From Nostoc sp. UHCC 0926 (GTDB taxonomy: Bacteria; Cyanobacteriota; Cyanobacteriia; Cyanobacteriales; Nostocaceae): a stretch of 64,000 bases of DNA. The translations under genes and the position numbers were made by a program. This document shows positions 8,019-15,962 of this stretch, piece after piece; the first letter of the stretch is position 1; every line of letters begins with the position of its first letter. Location: assembly GCF_028623165.1 (NCBI RefSeq), contig NZ_CP117772.1:972474-1036473 (forward strand), read 5' to 3'. The notes under the pieces are model-generated. The model was not told the DNA's origin. It made no database searches and was given only the letters and a program-made list of their open reading frames with translations.

Positions 8019-10307
8019 TTAGTAAAGCGAATAATGCAATTCACCATTCTTCGACTTGGTTATTACAATATCGACCAGCATTGCCTTAACAGACTCCAGT
8101 ACTGCCTTCTTTTGCGAGTTCTCCATCTTACTTAACCATGAAAACCTGATTTCTAGGTCAGCCGAAAGGATCTTCGCATCTGCATAAAAACCTCTCTCGA
8201 TCAAGGTATCCAGAACCACCTTTTCTCCAGTTAAGATTTGGGCGGCCTTATTGAGAACACCATTGATGTTTTCTTCCCGATCCCATGCACGCGAGTGAAA
8301 CTGCCACAAACACCGTTCTTGAATTAATTTTGTGACTTCCGCAGCTCGCTCTTGAATGTATAACGCGATTTCGTTAGCTTGCTGTTGAACCTGTGGTGCA
8401 ACTTCCTTAGCTTGTGGCTGAACCTGTGGTGCAACTTCCTTAGCTTGTGGCTGAACCTGTGGCGCAGCTTCCTTAGCTTGTGGCTGAACCTGTGGCGCAG
8501 CTTCCTTAGCTTGTGGCTGAACCTGTGGCGCAGCTTCCTTAGCTTGTGGTTGAACTTGTGGCGCAGCTTCTTTAGCTTGTGGCTGAACCTGTGGTGCAGC
8601 TTCTTTAGCTTGTGGCTGAACCTGTGGTGCAGCTTCTTTAGCTTGTGGTTGAACTTGTGGCGCAGCTTCTTTAGCTTGCTTTTGAACCTGTGGCGCAGCT
8701 TCCTTAGCTTGCTTTTGAACCTGTGGCGCAGCTTCCTTAGCTTGCTTTTGAACCTGTGGCGCAGCTTCCTTAACTAGCTGTTTGACCTCTGAAGTAACTT
8801 CTTTAACTTGCTGTTTAACCTCTGAGGTGGCTTCCTTAACTTGCTGTTGAATTAAAGAAACGACTTCCTCAGATAGGTCTTTGGCAGCTTTACCGTTACC
8901 ATTGGTACTTACCGGATTTTGCTCATCACGGATATCAATTTGAGCCAACTTCATCAAAGGTGAATAGATGGCATTGTACATATCACGTGCCATGTTCACA
9001 GCACCTTCAAAGCCCATATATGGACCATTGTGGTAGCCATGACCATTCACATAAGGCAAGTGAAGTTTCTTCACCAAAGCACCCACCCGTGGTCCAGTCA
9101 ACACCAAATCTGGCTTGACCATCTCTAGCACCTCGAAGAATTCGAGTTCATTGCCATCATCAATATAGATAGTCCCTTCTTCACCTCTGGCAATTACCTT
9201 TTCAAAATCCTCTTGGTGACCAAACTTCGAGGACATTGCCACGACGTGCATCCCCAAATCGTCTTCTAAGGCTTTGGTCCAGTGCCACAAACGGGGACCG
9301 CCTGTCCAGATACAGACCTTTTTACCAGCCAAGCGCTCTTTATACCAACCTAGCTTCGATTCATATTTAGCCACTTCTTCGGCAATCACAGCTTCGGCTC
9401 TGTCTTCAAGTCCAAAGAAAGCACCGATTTTGCGTAACCCTTCCTTGGCATAGTCAAAGCCCCAGGTATCGACATCAATCCGGGGAATGCCATATTTTTT
9501 CTTTAATTCATTGGCAATGTAGCCTGCGGAGCGGGCACAGTTGGTCACATTCAACTGCGCTCTGTGCATGCCGCGTAATGAGTCATAAGTACCATTTCCG
9601 GTAAAATGGGCAATAATTTGGATGCCCATTTTTTTCATGTACTTTTCCATCACAAAGGTATCACCTTGGATGTTGTAGTCACCAATCACATTAATCGTGT
9701 ATGGGCTAGTAATCTCTGGCTCAAAGGTTCCTACCTTGTCTGTCATCCACCCCATGTTAAACACGTGGTGACCTTTGGATTGACTCACACCAGCAAAACC
9801 TGGACACTCAACTGTGAAGATGTCTACATCTCCAAGTTCTTTTTCTACTTCTTTGACTACAGGCTTGATATCATCGCCAATCAATGCTGTAGAGCAGGTG
9901 GTGTAGACCATCATCCGCTTAATCTCAGGAAATTCTGCAAAGGCTTCCAGCATCGCTTTTTTCAGCAGCTTTTCACCACCGAAGACAACATGCTGTTCCT
10001 TCATGTCCGATGACCAGACATATTTTAGTTGGAAGTTGCCATTGTCGCTGGGATAGCGTTTGGTGTGCCATGTATCATATGCACAGCCCACTGGTCCATG
10101 TATCAACTGAATAGTATCTTTCAGGACACCACCAATTACTAGCTTGGCACCACAATAGCTGCATCCGCGCTCAGATAATGAGCCGGGAATCGTTTCTACG
10201 TGGGCGCTAGGGAGAAACTGGGTTGTATCTTCTCCTTTTTCTTTAATATATATGTGCTTTTCCCGTTCTGGAATCGATTCGTCGCACTTAAACAACTTCA
10301 TTGGCAT
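8019..10307 (-). CDS. vnfDG: V-nitrogenase VnfD-VnfG fusion (alpha plus delta chains) with long repeat linker
   Basis: A 762-residue fusion. Residues 1-470 are VnfD, the catalytic alpha chain: P-cluster cysteines C49, C75 (HGPVGC) and C138 (TTCSTALIGDD), a cofactor cysteine in VTNCARSAGY near residue 257, and the histidine region GHGYHNGPYMGFEGAV. Residues from about 655 to the end are VnfG, the delta chain, beginning QERCLWQFHSRAWDREENI. In Azotobacter these are separate genes; fusion is known in A. variabilis. Between them lies an array of roughly 16 eleven-residue repeats (consensus AKEAAPQVQPQ), rich in K, E, A and Q, likely helical. An in-frame TTG lies 7 codons upstream, but the ATG at 10307 has AAGGAG before it and gives the normal VnfD start (MPMKLFKCDESIPEREKHIY). 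Two palindromic operator candidates lie about 190-270 bases upstream. Confidence 0.95.
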   Translation of the reverse strand: MPMKLFKCDESIPEREKHIYIKEKGEDTTQFLPSAHVETIPGSLSERGCSYCGAKLVIGGVLKDTIQLIHGPVGCAYDTWHTKRYPSDNGNFQLKYVWSSDMKEQHVVFGGEKLLKKAMLEAFAEFPEIKRMMVYTTCSTALIGDDIKPVVKEVEKELGDVDIFTVECPGFAGVSQSKGHHVFNMGWMTDKVGTFEPEITSPYTINVIGDYNIQGDTFVMEKYMKKMGIQIIAHFTGNGTYDSLRGMHRAQLNVTNCARSAGYIANELKKKYGIPRIDVDTWGFDYAKEGLRKIGAFFGLEDRAEAVIAEEVAKYESKLGWYKERLAGKKVCIWTGGPRLWHWTKALEDDLGMHVVAMSSKFGHQEDFEKVIARGEEGTIYIDDGNELEFFEVLEMVKPDLVLTGPRVGALVKKLHLPYVNGHGYHNGPYMGFEGAVNMARDMYNAIYSPLMKLAQIDIRDEQNPVSTNGNGKAAKDLSEEVVSLIQQQVKEATSEVKQQVKEVTSEVKQLVKEAAPQVQKQAKEAAPQVQKQAKEAAPQVQKQAKEAAPQVQPQAKEAAPQVQPQAKEAAPQVQPQAKEAAPQVQPQAKEAAPQVQPQAKEAAPQVQPQAKEAAPQVQPQAKEVAPQVQPQAKEVAPQVQQQANEIALYIQERAAEVTKLIQERCLWQFHSRAWDREENINGVLNKAAQILTGEKVVLDTLIERGFYADAKILSADLEIRFSWLSKMENSQKKAVLESVKAMLVDIVITKSKNGELHYSLY
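8404..8771 (-). repeat. 33-bp tandem repeats inside vnfDG
   Basis: Eleven near-identical 33-bp units encode residues of about 513-634 of VnfDG: three AKEAAPQVQKQ-type and eight AKEAAPQVQPQ-type units in protein terms, with degenerate units on both sides. Neighbouring units often differ by one or two synonymous changes, a sign of recent unequal crossing-over. Copy number is likely variable between strains. Confidence 0.9.
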
Positions 10308-10493
10308 GGCTGATTGCTCCTTGTGCAATAAGCTGATAAGAAGATAAATTCTTCTATATCTTTGGTTTGATCAAGAAACTTCTTTGACTTCCTTGATTTC
10401 AAAATCCTATCAACCTTTTTATTTAATAATAGTAATCTTGATAACAATTTCAAAAATAAATGTTGAAAAACCAAGGATAAAATCAGTTATAAA

Positions 10494-10509
10494 TAGACAG
10501 TTCTGTCTA
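10494..10509. promoter_or_regulatory. Candidate VnfR-type operator, proximal vnfDG site
   Basis: A perfect palindrome TAGACAGTTCTGTCTA about 190 bases upstream of the vnfDG start. The same palindrome occurs at 21966-21981 upstream of the NifE/VnfE-type gene, embedded in a longer duplicated upstream sequence. Binding by the XRE/PBP protein at 15963-17282 is inference. Confidence 0.7.
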
Positions 10510-10560
10510 AATTAATGGCGATAGCTTCTCTTAGATATATAAGAGAATTAGCTATGTAAA

Positions 10561-10576
10561 TAGACAGATTAGTCTA
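10561..10576. promoter_or_regulatory. Candidate VnfR-type operator, distal vnfDG site
   Basis: TAGACAGATTAGTCTA is a degenerate version of the palindrome at 10494-10509, 67 bases away centre to centre. Its counterpart at 21911-21926 (TAGAATAGTCTGTCTA) is degenerate in the same way, with the imperfect half-site on the same side relative to the gene. Confidence 0.6.
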
Positions 10577-10801
10577 ACTATATAGAAGAAGAAAAATAAT
10601 TTAATTGCTGTCATAATTCTGGATGTCTCAGTTGAATAATTTAGCGATATTGGCTCAACTTAAAACAATAGGAAGAACACAATTGTTTGCTTAAAGACTC
10701 TCTAGCTGATGAGTAATTGTAACCACGAATACTGTTTGTAAATTAATTGGTCAGCGCAAGTAAATTGGCCAGATGTATGATATTCTTGATTTATAGGGAA
10801 T

Positions 10802-11056
10802 CTAAATCGCTAAAGCACAAAGGATCTCCAAGCACTTGCGCTGTAGTGAAGAAACCAAATCCCATGAGTTAACCAATAGTTTGATGAACTGATGGTCTTG
10901 CTCCATAAGTCTCTGGAGGATTGTGGAAGTACTTGATCGGTAGCAGTTCCAGAGTTCGGGGGGACTTTGGTCTGCTTGCAGTTCATCAATTACTATTTGG
11001 TTAAACCTTCCCTTATTTACAGATAGTTTCTTTCTCAAGTCCTTAGAAAGAATCAA
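10802..11056 (-). CDS. Small hypothetical protein, uncertain gene
   Basis: An 84-residue frame with no family I recognise (MILSKDLRKKLSVNKGRFNQ at the start). Composition is protein-like, with a charged N terminus, a plausible helical C terminus and no long low-complexity run. It points towards vnfDG and ends about 225 bases upstream of the distal operator. It has no strong ribosome site that I can see. It could be a genuine small gene, a remnant, or chance. Confidence 0.3.
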   Translation of the reverse strand: MILSKDLRKKLSVNKGRFNQIVIDELQADQSPPELWNCYRSSTSTILQRLMEQDHQFIKLLVNSWDLVSSLQRKCLEILCALAI

Positions 11057-11188
11057 AGAATAGAATAAGCAATCAATAACAGTGTTTGTGATTTAAGTAA
11101 CTAGATAAAACAAACTCAACTTAACATCTATGTAATACAGCAGGCGCGTAAATCCATTTCCCATCTCACAATTAACAAGACTTGGGGC

Positions 11189-11216
11189 TTAACAAGGGGC
11201 AAAATCCCCTTGTTAA
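11189..11216. other. Perfect 11-bp stem hairpin
   Basis: TTAACAAGGGG and CCCCTTGTTAA flank a 6-base loop. No T-tract follows on either strand, so it is not a clear terminator. It sits between the small frame ending at 11056 and the TetR gene. Confidence 0.5.
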
Positions 11217-11446
11217 AGGTAGGCAAACTTCTGCCACGGTGTACTAGATGAAACACCCTGATCTTTACAAGGAATCCAACAATGCTTAAAGGTGTTTTCT
11301 AATTTACAATTTTTCTTATCTTTATACCGTCACTTCAAAAAGCTAGTTAAGGTTGAAGTTTAAACAATCCTGAAATTAGAAAAATCTTTATCAGTTCTAT
11401 TGATGAAGTATTTAAAAATTACAAATTATTCAAGGATGTGATCTAA

Positions 11447-12040
11447 ATGATTAAACCGAAAACAACCCGTAAATCTGTTCACGATCGCATCCTAAGTACA
11501 GCATCAGGCTTGTTTTATCGAGAGGGAATTCGCAACGTTGGCATTGATAGAATCATTGCAGAATCTGGCGTTGCTAAAATGTCACTCTACAATCATTTTA
11601 AGTCAAAAGATGCATTGATTGAAGCTTGGCTGCTACAACAGGATGAAGAATGGTGCGAATGGCTGAAAACCACGATAGAGGAACGAACTTCTAACCCGTC
11701 CCAACAACTGTTGGCAATATTTGATGCGTTACGGGAATGGTTTGAGGGGCCAGATTTCCGAGGTTGTGCATTCATTAATGCTTCTGTAGAATTAGCCAAT
11801 CGTGACCACCCTGGACATCGAGTGGCATTGGAGCATCAACAATCAATTTACCGCTACATCAAGAGCCTTGCTCAATCTACAGAAGTTTCATCACCGGAAC
11901 AGTTAGCCCGACAACTGCTTCTGCTCATGCAAGGTGCGATCGTGGTTGCGATGATGGAAGGAAGTTGGTCAACTGCTTCACAGGCGAAAAAAGTGGCAGC
12001 AACCCTAATCCAGACTGCACCAAAATCCGGCGTTACATGA
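11447..12040 (+). CDS. TetR/AcrR-family transcriptional regulator
   Basis: A 197-residue regulator. The N-terminal helix-turn-helix spans about residues 10-60, with the TetR pattern ILSTASGLFYREGIRNVGID, then AESGVAKMSLYNHFKSKDALI. The C-terminal ligand-binding domain is all-helical, with C103 in the GPDFRGCAFINAS motif found in many TetR proteins of this subgroup. AAGGATG lies upstream of the ATG. The next gene on the same strand, a glutamine amidotransferase, begins 60 bases later, so the two may form an operon. A link to vanadium metabolism is not shown by sequence. Ligand unknown. Confidence 0.9.
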   Translation: MIKPKTTRKSVHDRILSTASGLFYREGIRNVGIDRIIAESGVAKMSLYNHFKSKDALIEAWLLQQDEEWCEWLKTTIEERTSNPSQQLLAIFDALREWFEGPDFRGCAFINASVELANRDHPGHRVALEHQQSIYRYIKSLAQSTEVSSPEQLARQLLLLMQGAIVVAMMEGSWSTASQAKKVAATLIQTAPKSGVT

Positions 12041-12100
12041 AGTCTATTATATGATTTAATGTAAAAAATCACACTGCAACTAAGTTCGGAGCAGTCAAGG

Positions 12101-12799
12101 ATGAGAATTCATTACTTGCAACATGTGCCATTTGAAGGAATTGCTAGCATTGAACAGTGGGCGACAAAGAAAGATTATATTCTCTCTGCAACTCAGTTTT
12201 ATAATGGTGACACTTTACCATCTGTTGATCACCTAGATTGGGTGATAGTAATGGGTGGGCCGATGAATATTTACGAGAATGATAAGTATCCTTGGTTGAC
12301 TTGGGAAAAACATTTTATTGAAGAAGCAATCAAGAAGAATAAAATAGTTATTGGTATTTGTCTTGGTTCGCAGCTAATCGCTGATGTTTTAGGTTCCAAG
12401 GTTTACAAAGGTCAGGAAAAAGAAATAGGCTGGTATCCGATTCAAGTGACAACAGAAGCGCAAAATTCTGCTGTTTTTGCTTCATTCCCTGCATCTTTCC
12501 CTGTGTTTCATTGGCATGGTGATACTTTTGACTTACCAGCGGGTGCTGTACGACTAGCCTATAGTGAAATATGTGCAAATCAAGCTTTCATTTATGGAGA
12601 TAGAGTATTAGGTTTGCAATTTCACCTAGAATCTACTCAAGACAGCGTTCGGCAAATTATTGAAAATTGCGCCTCGGAATTAGTTACAGGTAAATATATT
12701 CAGAAACCCGAAGAAATGCTTGCACAAGATGATGATTTTAGTAATACAAATACTACTATGTGTAAAATTTTAGATTATTTTGCTACTTTTATGAGATAA
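12101..12799 (+). CDS. Class I glutamine amidotransferase-like protein (GATase1)
   Basis: A 232-residue stand-alone GATase1-fold protein. The nucleophile elbow is GICLGSQLIADVLG with the catalytic Cys near residue 88; the catalytic His is in GLQFHLEST near residue 174, followed by Glu. MGGPMNIYEND near residue 49 is typical of the GMP-synthase-like group (COG0518), which hydrolyse glutamine or modify gamma-glutamyl compounds. With no synthetase domain beside it the acceptor is unknown. It lies 60 bases behind the TetR gene, and the regulator may control it. Length is normal for the family. Downstream, a weak hairpin (GATAAATTATTATTTATC) overlaps the stop. Confidence 0.85.
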   Translation: MRIHYLQHVPFEGIASIEQWATKKDYILSATQFYNGDTLPSVDHLDWVIVMGGPMNIYENDKYPWLTWEKHFIEEAIKKNKIVIGICLGSQLIADVLGSKVYKGQEKEIGWYPIQVTTEAQNSAVFASFPASFPVFHWHGDTFDLPAGAVRLAYSEICANQAFIYGDRVLGLQFHLESTQDSVRQIIENCASELVTGKYIQKPEEMLAQDDDFSNTNTTMCKILDYFATFMR

Positions 12800-13000
12800 A
12801 TTATTATTTATCACGTAATAGAGTTCAGTTAAGGCTCAAAAGTAAAATAGTTAGAGTTGAATTGGCTTAACTTGTATCGACCCCAGTCAGGATATAGCGG
12901 TTTAAGCAACAATTGCAACGCAACCAAACTAACGAAAGCCCTAAATACTCTCTGTTGGCAAAACTGCGGGGCAAGCTTTAGATGCGTTAACTCATTTTTT

Positions 13001-14083
13001 TTAAACAAAATGTGCATCTGCCGCATTGAATGCCAGCTTAATCATTTGATGGGGATATACATTGCCGGATATATGATTCCGAGGCACTCTGGCGATTAAA
13101 GTTTGTTCTCCTACCTTAACCCAAATACTACAAATCCCAATACCATTTAAAACCCGTTCTATTAGCCCTTCAATAATTACTGACCAAGGTTTATGCAATA
13201 TTGAAGAACTTACATCGTAAAGATTGAAAGTATCGCCAGATAAACAACATGCAGTAATTGGCTTTGTGATTTCCCCAGGATATACAAACTTTATTCCGTT
13301 TGCAAGCTTGACACAATAACCACGGCTACTTCGTTCTACTTGACACGGAATAATATTATCTATCCCTACCAGTCTGGCAAGCTGCTCGTTGACTGGTCGG
13401 CGGATGATGGTTTCCAAGTTATCATCCTGTACAATACAGCCGTCAAATAAAGCGATCGCTCTCTCAGCAAAATGCAGTATATCTGTAAAATTATGACTGA
13501 CTAATATGACTGCTGATCCCCTGGCTTGGGCCCATTGTCTAATTTTTTCGATTATCTGGGCACGTATTCCTACATCTAAAGAAGCAGAAGGCTCATCCAA
13601 AAGCAGCAATTCTGAATTAGCAACTAACCCGCAGGCAATACAAACTCGTTTCGCCTCACCACCGGACAGAGAACGAGCTGACTCATTTACTAGGTGTTCA
13701 CAGCCAAAAGTTGTAAGTGCAGTATGTACCCTTTGCTTAATCTTGTGTGTTGGTGTTCCGCGAAACTTTAATACCTTGGCAACATTATTAAAAACAGTTT
13801 CATTCAGTAGTAATGTTTCCTGAAATACCAAAGCCGAACGACGACGCAACAATGTTTTATTAGTATTACGGACATCCTGTCCAAATAATTGCATCTCACC
13901 ACGGTAAGGTTGCAAGAGATTGATTGTTCTTAACAAAGTGCTTTTGCCAGCGCCATTGGGGCCAAGCACAGCGACCAGTTCTCCTGGACGGACTGCAAAA
14001 TTTTCAATTGACAGGATATTTTTACGTGTTTTGCTATCAACACTAACCTGTCGCATATTCAGGACATACTCGTTAGTACTCAT
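13001..14083 (-). CDS. vupC: Vanadate-type ABC transporter ATP-binding protein, VupC
   Basis: A 360-residue ABC ATPase energising oxyanion uptake. Walker A GPNGAGKST (residue 40 region), signature LSGGEAKR, Walker B LLLLDEPSASLD and the switch His in VSHN are intact. Residues of about 235-360 form an extra C-terminal region of the TOBE type seen in molybdate and tungstate importers, with an SDT-like oxyanion-binding feel but no motif I can assign firmly. Its ATG overlaps the stop of vupB by four bases (ATGA), showing translational coupling. The order vupA-vupB-vupC, a few kilobases from vnfDG, matches the high-affinity vanadate system described in A. variabilis. Tungstate or molybdate specificity is the alternative from sequence alone. 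Confidence 0.85.
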   Translation of the reverse strand: MSTNEYVLNMRQVSVDSKTRKNILSIENFAVRPGELVAVLGPNGAGKSTLLRTINLLQPYRGEMQLFGQDVRNTNKTLLRRRSALVFQETLLLNETVFNNVAKVLKFRGTPTHKIKQRVHTALTTFGCEHLVNESARSLSGGEAKRVCIACGLVANSELLLLDEPSASLDVGIRAQIIEKIRQWAQARGSAVILVSHNFTDILHFAERAIALFDGCIVQDDNLETIIRRPVNEQLARLVGIDNIIPCQVERSSRGYCVKLANGIKFVYPGEITKPITACCLSGDTFNLYDVSSSILHKPWSVIIEGLIERVLNGIGICSIWVKVGEQTLIARVPRNHISGNVYPHQMIKLAFNAADAHFV

Positions 14084-14778
14084 AGAATTTTCTTGTCATG
14101 CTGTAGGATAGTCAGCAACACGATAACGGTGTATGTGATCAAGAGTAGAATGTATGCGATCGCCATCGCAACATCGTAATTTCCTTTCCCTACTTCCATA
14201 ACGATCGCTGTAGTCAGAACTCTTGTCTGCCCCTTGATATTGCCGCCCACCATCATGGATGCACCAACTTCCGATATGACGCGACCAAAACCAGCCATGA
14301 TTGCAGCCATCAACCCTAACCGTGCTTCCTTGATTAGCAACCAGTTGACTTGCCACTGTGTCGCCCCCATTGATAGCAGTTGCCAGCGTAGTTTCGGATT
14401 AATACTGATAATTGCCGCAAAACTGAAGCCAGCTACAATTGGAAAAGCAATGATGGCTTCGGCTAGGATCATAGCTGTGGGTGTGTACATCAAATCACTA
14501 TCTCCTAACGGCCCAGACCGCCACAAAAACAGACTGACGAATAAACCGACTACTACAGGTGGCAATCCCATGCCGAAGTTAATCAAACTAGTCAGAGTCT
14601 GTTTGCCGACGAAATCCACTAATGCTAGCCATAGTCCTAATGGTAGTCCCAGTAAAACACTAATGGCTGTAGCTGTTCCAGATACGAACAATGTCATCGT
14701 CATGACTTGGAAAACGTCACTATCACCACTGGTTAATAGCTCAATAGCTTTGAAAGCTCCTTCGATGATTGTATTCAC
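14080..14778 (-). CDS. vupB: Vanadate-type ABC transporter permease, VupB
   Basis: An inner-membrane permease of the TupB/WtpB class, with about five to six hydrophobic segments and the EAA-like loop I-S-I-N-P-K-L-R-W-Q-L-L-S-M-G-A near the middle that contacts the ATPase. The frame is open upstream to 14832 (ATG), but homologues begin near N-T-I-I-E-G-A-F-K-A, so the GTG at 14778 is my preferred start; the longer form adds 18 hydrophobic residues. It overlaps vupC by four bases and begins about 80 bases after vupA ends, so the three genes form one operon. In A. variabilis the corresponding operon is repressed by molybdate and expressed in vegetative cells. Confidence 0.85.
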   Translation of the reverse strand: MNTIIEGAFKAIELLTSGDSDVFQVMTMTLFVSGTATAISVLLGLPLGLWLALVDFVGKQTLTSLINFGMGLPPVVVGLFVSLFLWRSGPLGDSDLMYTPTAMILAEAIIAFPIVAGFSFAAIISINPKLRWQLLSMGATQWQVNWLLIKEARLGLMAAIMAGFGRVISEVGASMMVGGNIKGQTRVLTTAIVMEVGKGNYDVAMAIAYILLLITYTVIVLLTILQHDKKIL

Positions 14779-14860
14779 AAATACAAATCTCTTAAAAAAC
14801 TGGAAAATAATGGTGAATATGCAGTAGAGCAACCCTTGATGATCTTATACTCAATTTTTT

Positions 14861-15739
14861 CTAAAAGCCGTAATCTTTCTCCGTTTTACCGGCATCAACA
14901 TAAAATAGCGGTTGTTTGAACTCTTTTTTGCCGTGGGCTGCAATTAGTGTCTGTCCTTCACGAGATAAGACATAATTAATAAACGCTTTAGCTCCTGCAC
15001 TATTCACTCTGGGGAATTTCTGAGAATTTACTTCCATGACATGGTAGAGATTTAAGAGTTTCTTATCTCCTTGCACCAGTACTGGCAAAGACAGGTTTTT
15101 CTTTTGAAATATATAGGTTGCTCGATCTGCTAAGGTATATCCCAGTTTTTGATTAGCGACTTGCAAAGTTTGCGCCATTCCTGAACCTGTTTGCTGATAC
15201 CAACTGCCAGAGGGTGTGACTTTTGCCTGTTGCCATAAATCTTTCTCTAGCTTATTAGTACCTGAGTCATCACCCCGCGATACAAACAAGGCTTGATTTT
15301 TAGCAATCAGGGAGAATGCTTCTACAGCACTCTTTTTTCCTCGAATTTTTGCCTTGTCAGCATCTGGACCGACGATTACAAAGTCATTGTGCATTACCAA
15401 GTGGCGATTAGTTACCGCACCACCTGCCAAAACTTTGCGTTCGGCTTTCGGTGAATTGACGAACAGTGCGTCAACTTCACCCTTTTCAGCTAATGCTAAA
15501 GCTTGTCCAGTGCCGACTGCAACCTTTTTTAAGGTATATCCTGTTTTCTTTTCAATCGCTGGAACCAAATCATCTAGCAGCCCACTGTCCTCAATGCTCG
15601 TTGTCATTGCCACGATTACATTTTTATTTGCTGGGGACTGGGCAATAGCTGGGTTTTGCTTGACCAGTATATCACTCGCTTCAGCACTCAGAATTACCAA
15701 GAAACAAGCCAAACATGCAATGAAAATTCTCCGAATCAT
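14861..15739 (-). CDS. vupA: Vanadate-type ABC transporter substrate-binding protein, VupA
   Basis: A 292-residue exported solute-binding protein. Residues 1-21 form a signal peptide (MIRRIF, hydrophobic core, A-S at the cleavage region). The mature part has the TupA-family hallmarks: MTTSIEDSGLLDDLVPA, VGTGQALALAEKGEVDALFVN, NDFVIVGP, and SRGDDSGTNKLE. These residues form the oxyanion pocket in tungstate- and vanadate-type proteins. AGAGG precedes the ATG. It is the first gene of vupABC. The family also covers tungstate importers, so vanadate as ligand is inferred from the vnf context and the known A. variabilis arrangement. Confidence 0.88.
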   Translation of the reverse strand: MIRRIFIACLACFLVILSAEASDILVKQNPAIAQSPANKNVIVAMTTSIEDSGLLDDLVPAIEKKTGYTLKKVAVGTGQALALAEKGEVDALFVNSPKAERKVLAGGAVTNRHLVMHNDFVIVGPDADKAKIRGKKSAVEAFSLIAKNQALFVSRGDDSGTNKLEKDLWQQAKVTPSGSWYQQTGSGMAQTLQVANQKLGYTLADRATYIFQKKNLSLPVLVQGDKKLLNLYHVMEVNSQKFPRVNSAGAKAFINYVLSREGQTLIAAHGKKEFKQPLFYVDAGKTEKDYGF

Positions 15740-15962
15740 AGAACCTCTAAAAATATATGATTAATGCATTGACAGAGTAATAAGGTGTTACATAAAAACA
15801 CATTGAGACGGCACAGGAGCGATGCCTACGGCAACCCTAAGAGGGAACGCAATTTTTTCCTCAACGTTGAAAGCTATACCTGCGGCTTGTTCGCGATCTC
15901 GCAAGGTCATGTCGTTAATCTTAATGACATGGTTGTTCATAGTGAAGTGATGATTCATAACT

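Noticed and set aside
8404..8771. CRISPR-like regular repeats
   Set aside because: The 33-bp units are contiguous with no unique spacers and encode a regular peptide in frame with VnfD and VnfG.
8379..8777. Plus-strand frame of 132 codons (LNLWRSFLSLW repeats) opposite vnfDG
   Set aside because: It is the mirror of the 33-bp repeats in VnfDG; the repeat length divisible by three keeps it open. No ribosome site or family.
11189..11216. Intrinsic terminator upstream of the TetR gene
   Set aside because: The stem is perfect but no T-run follows on either strand.
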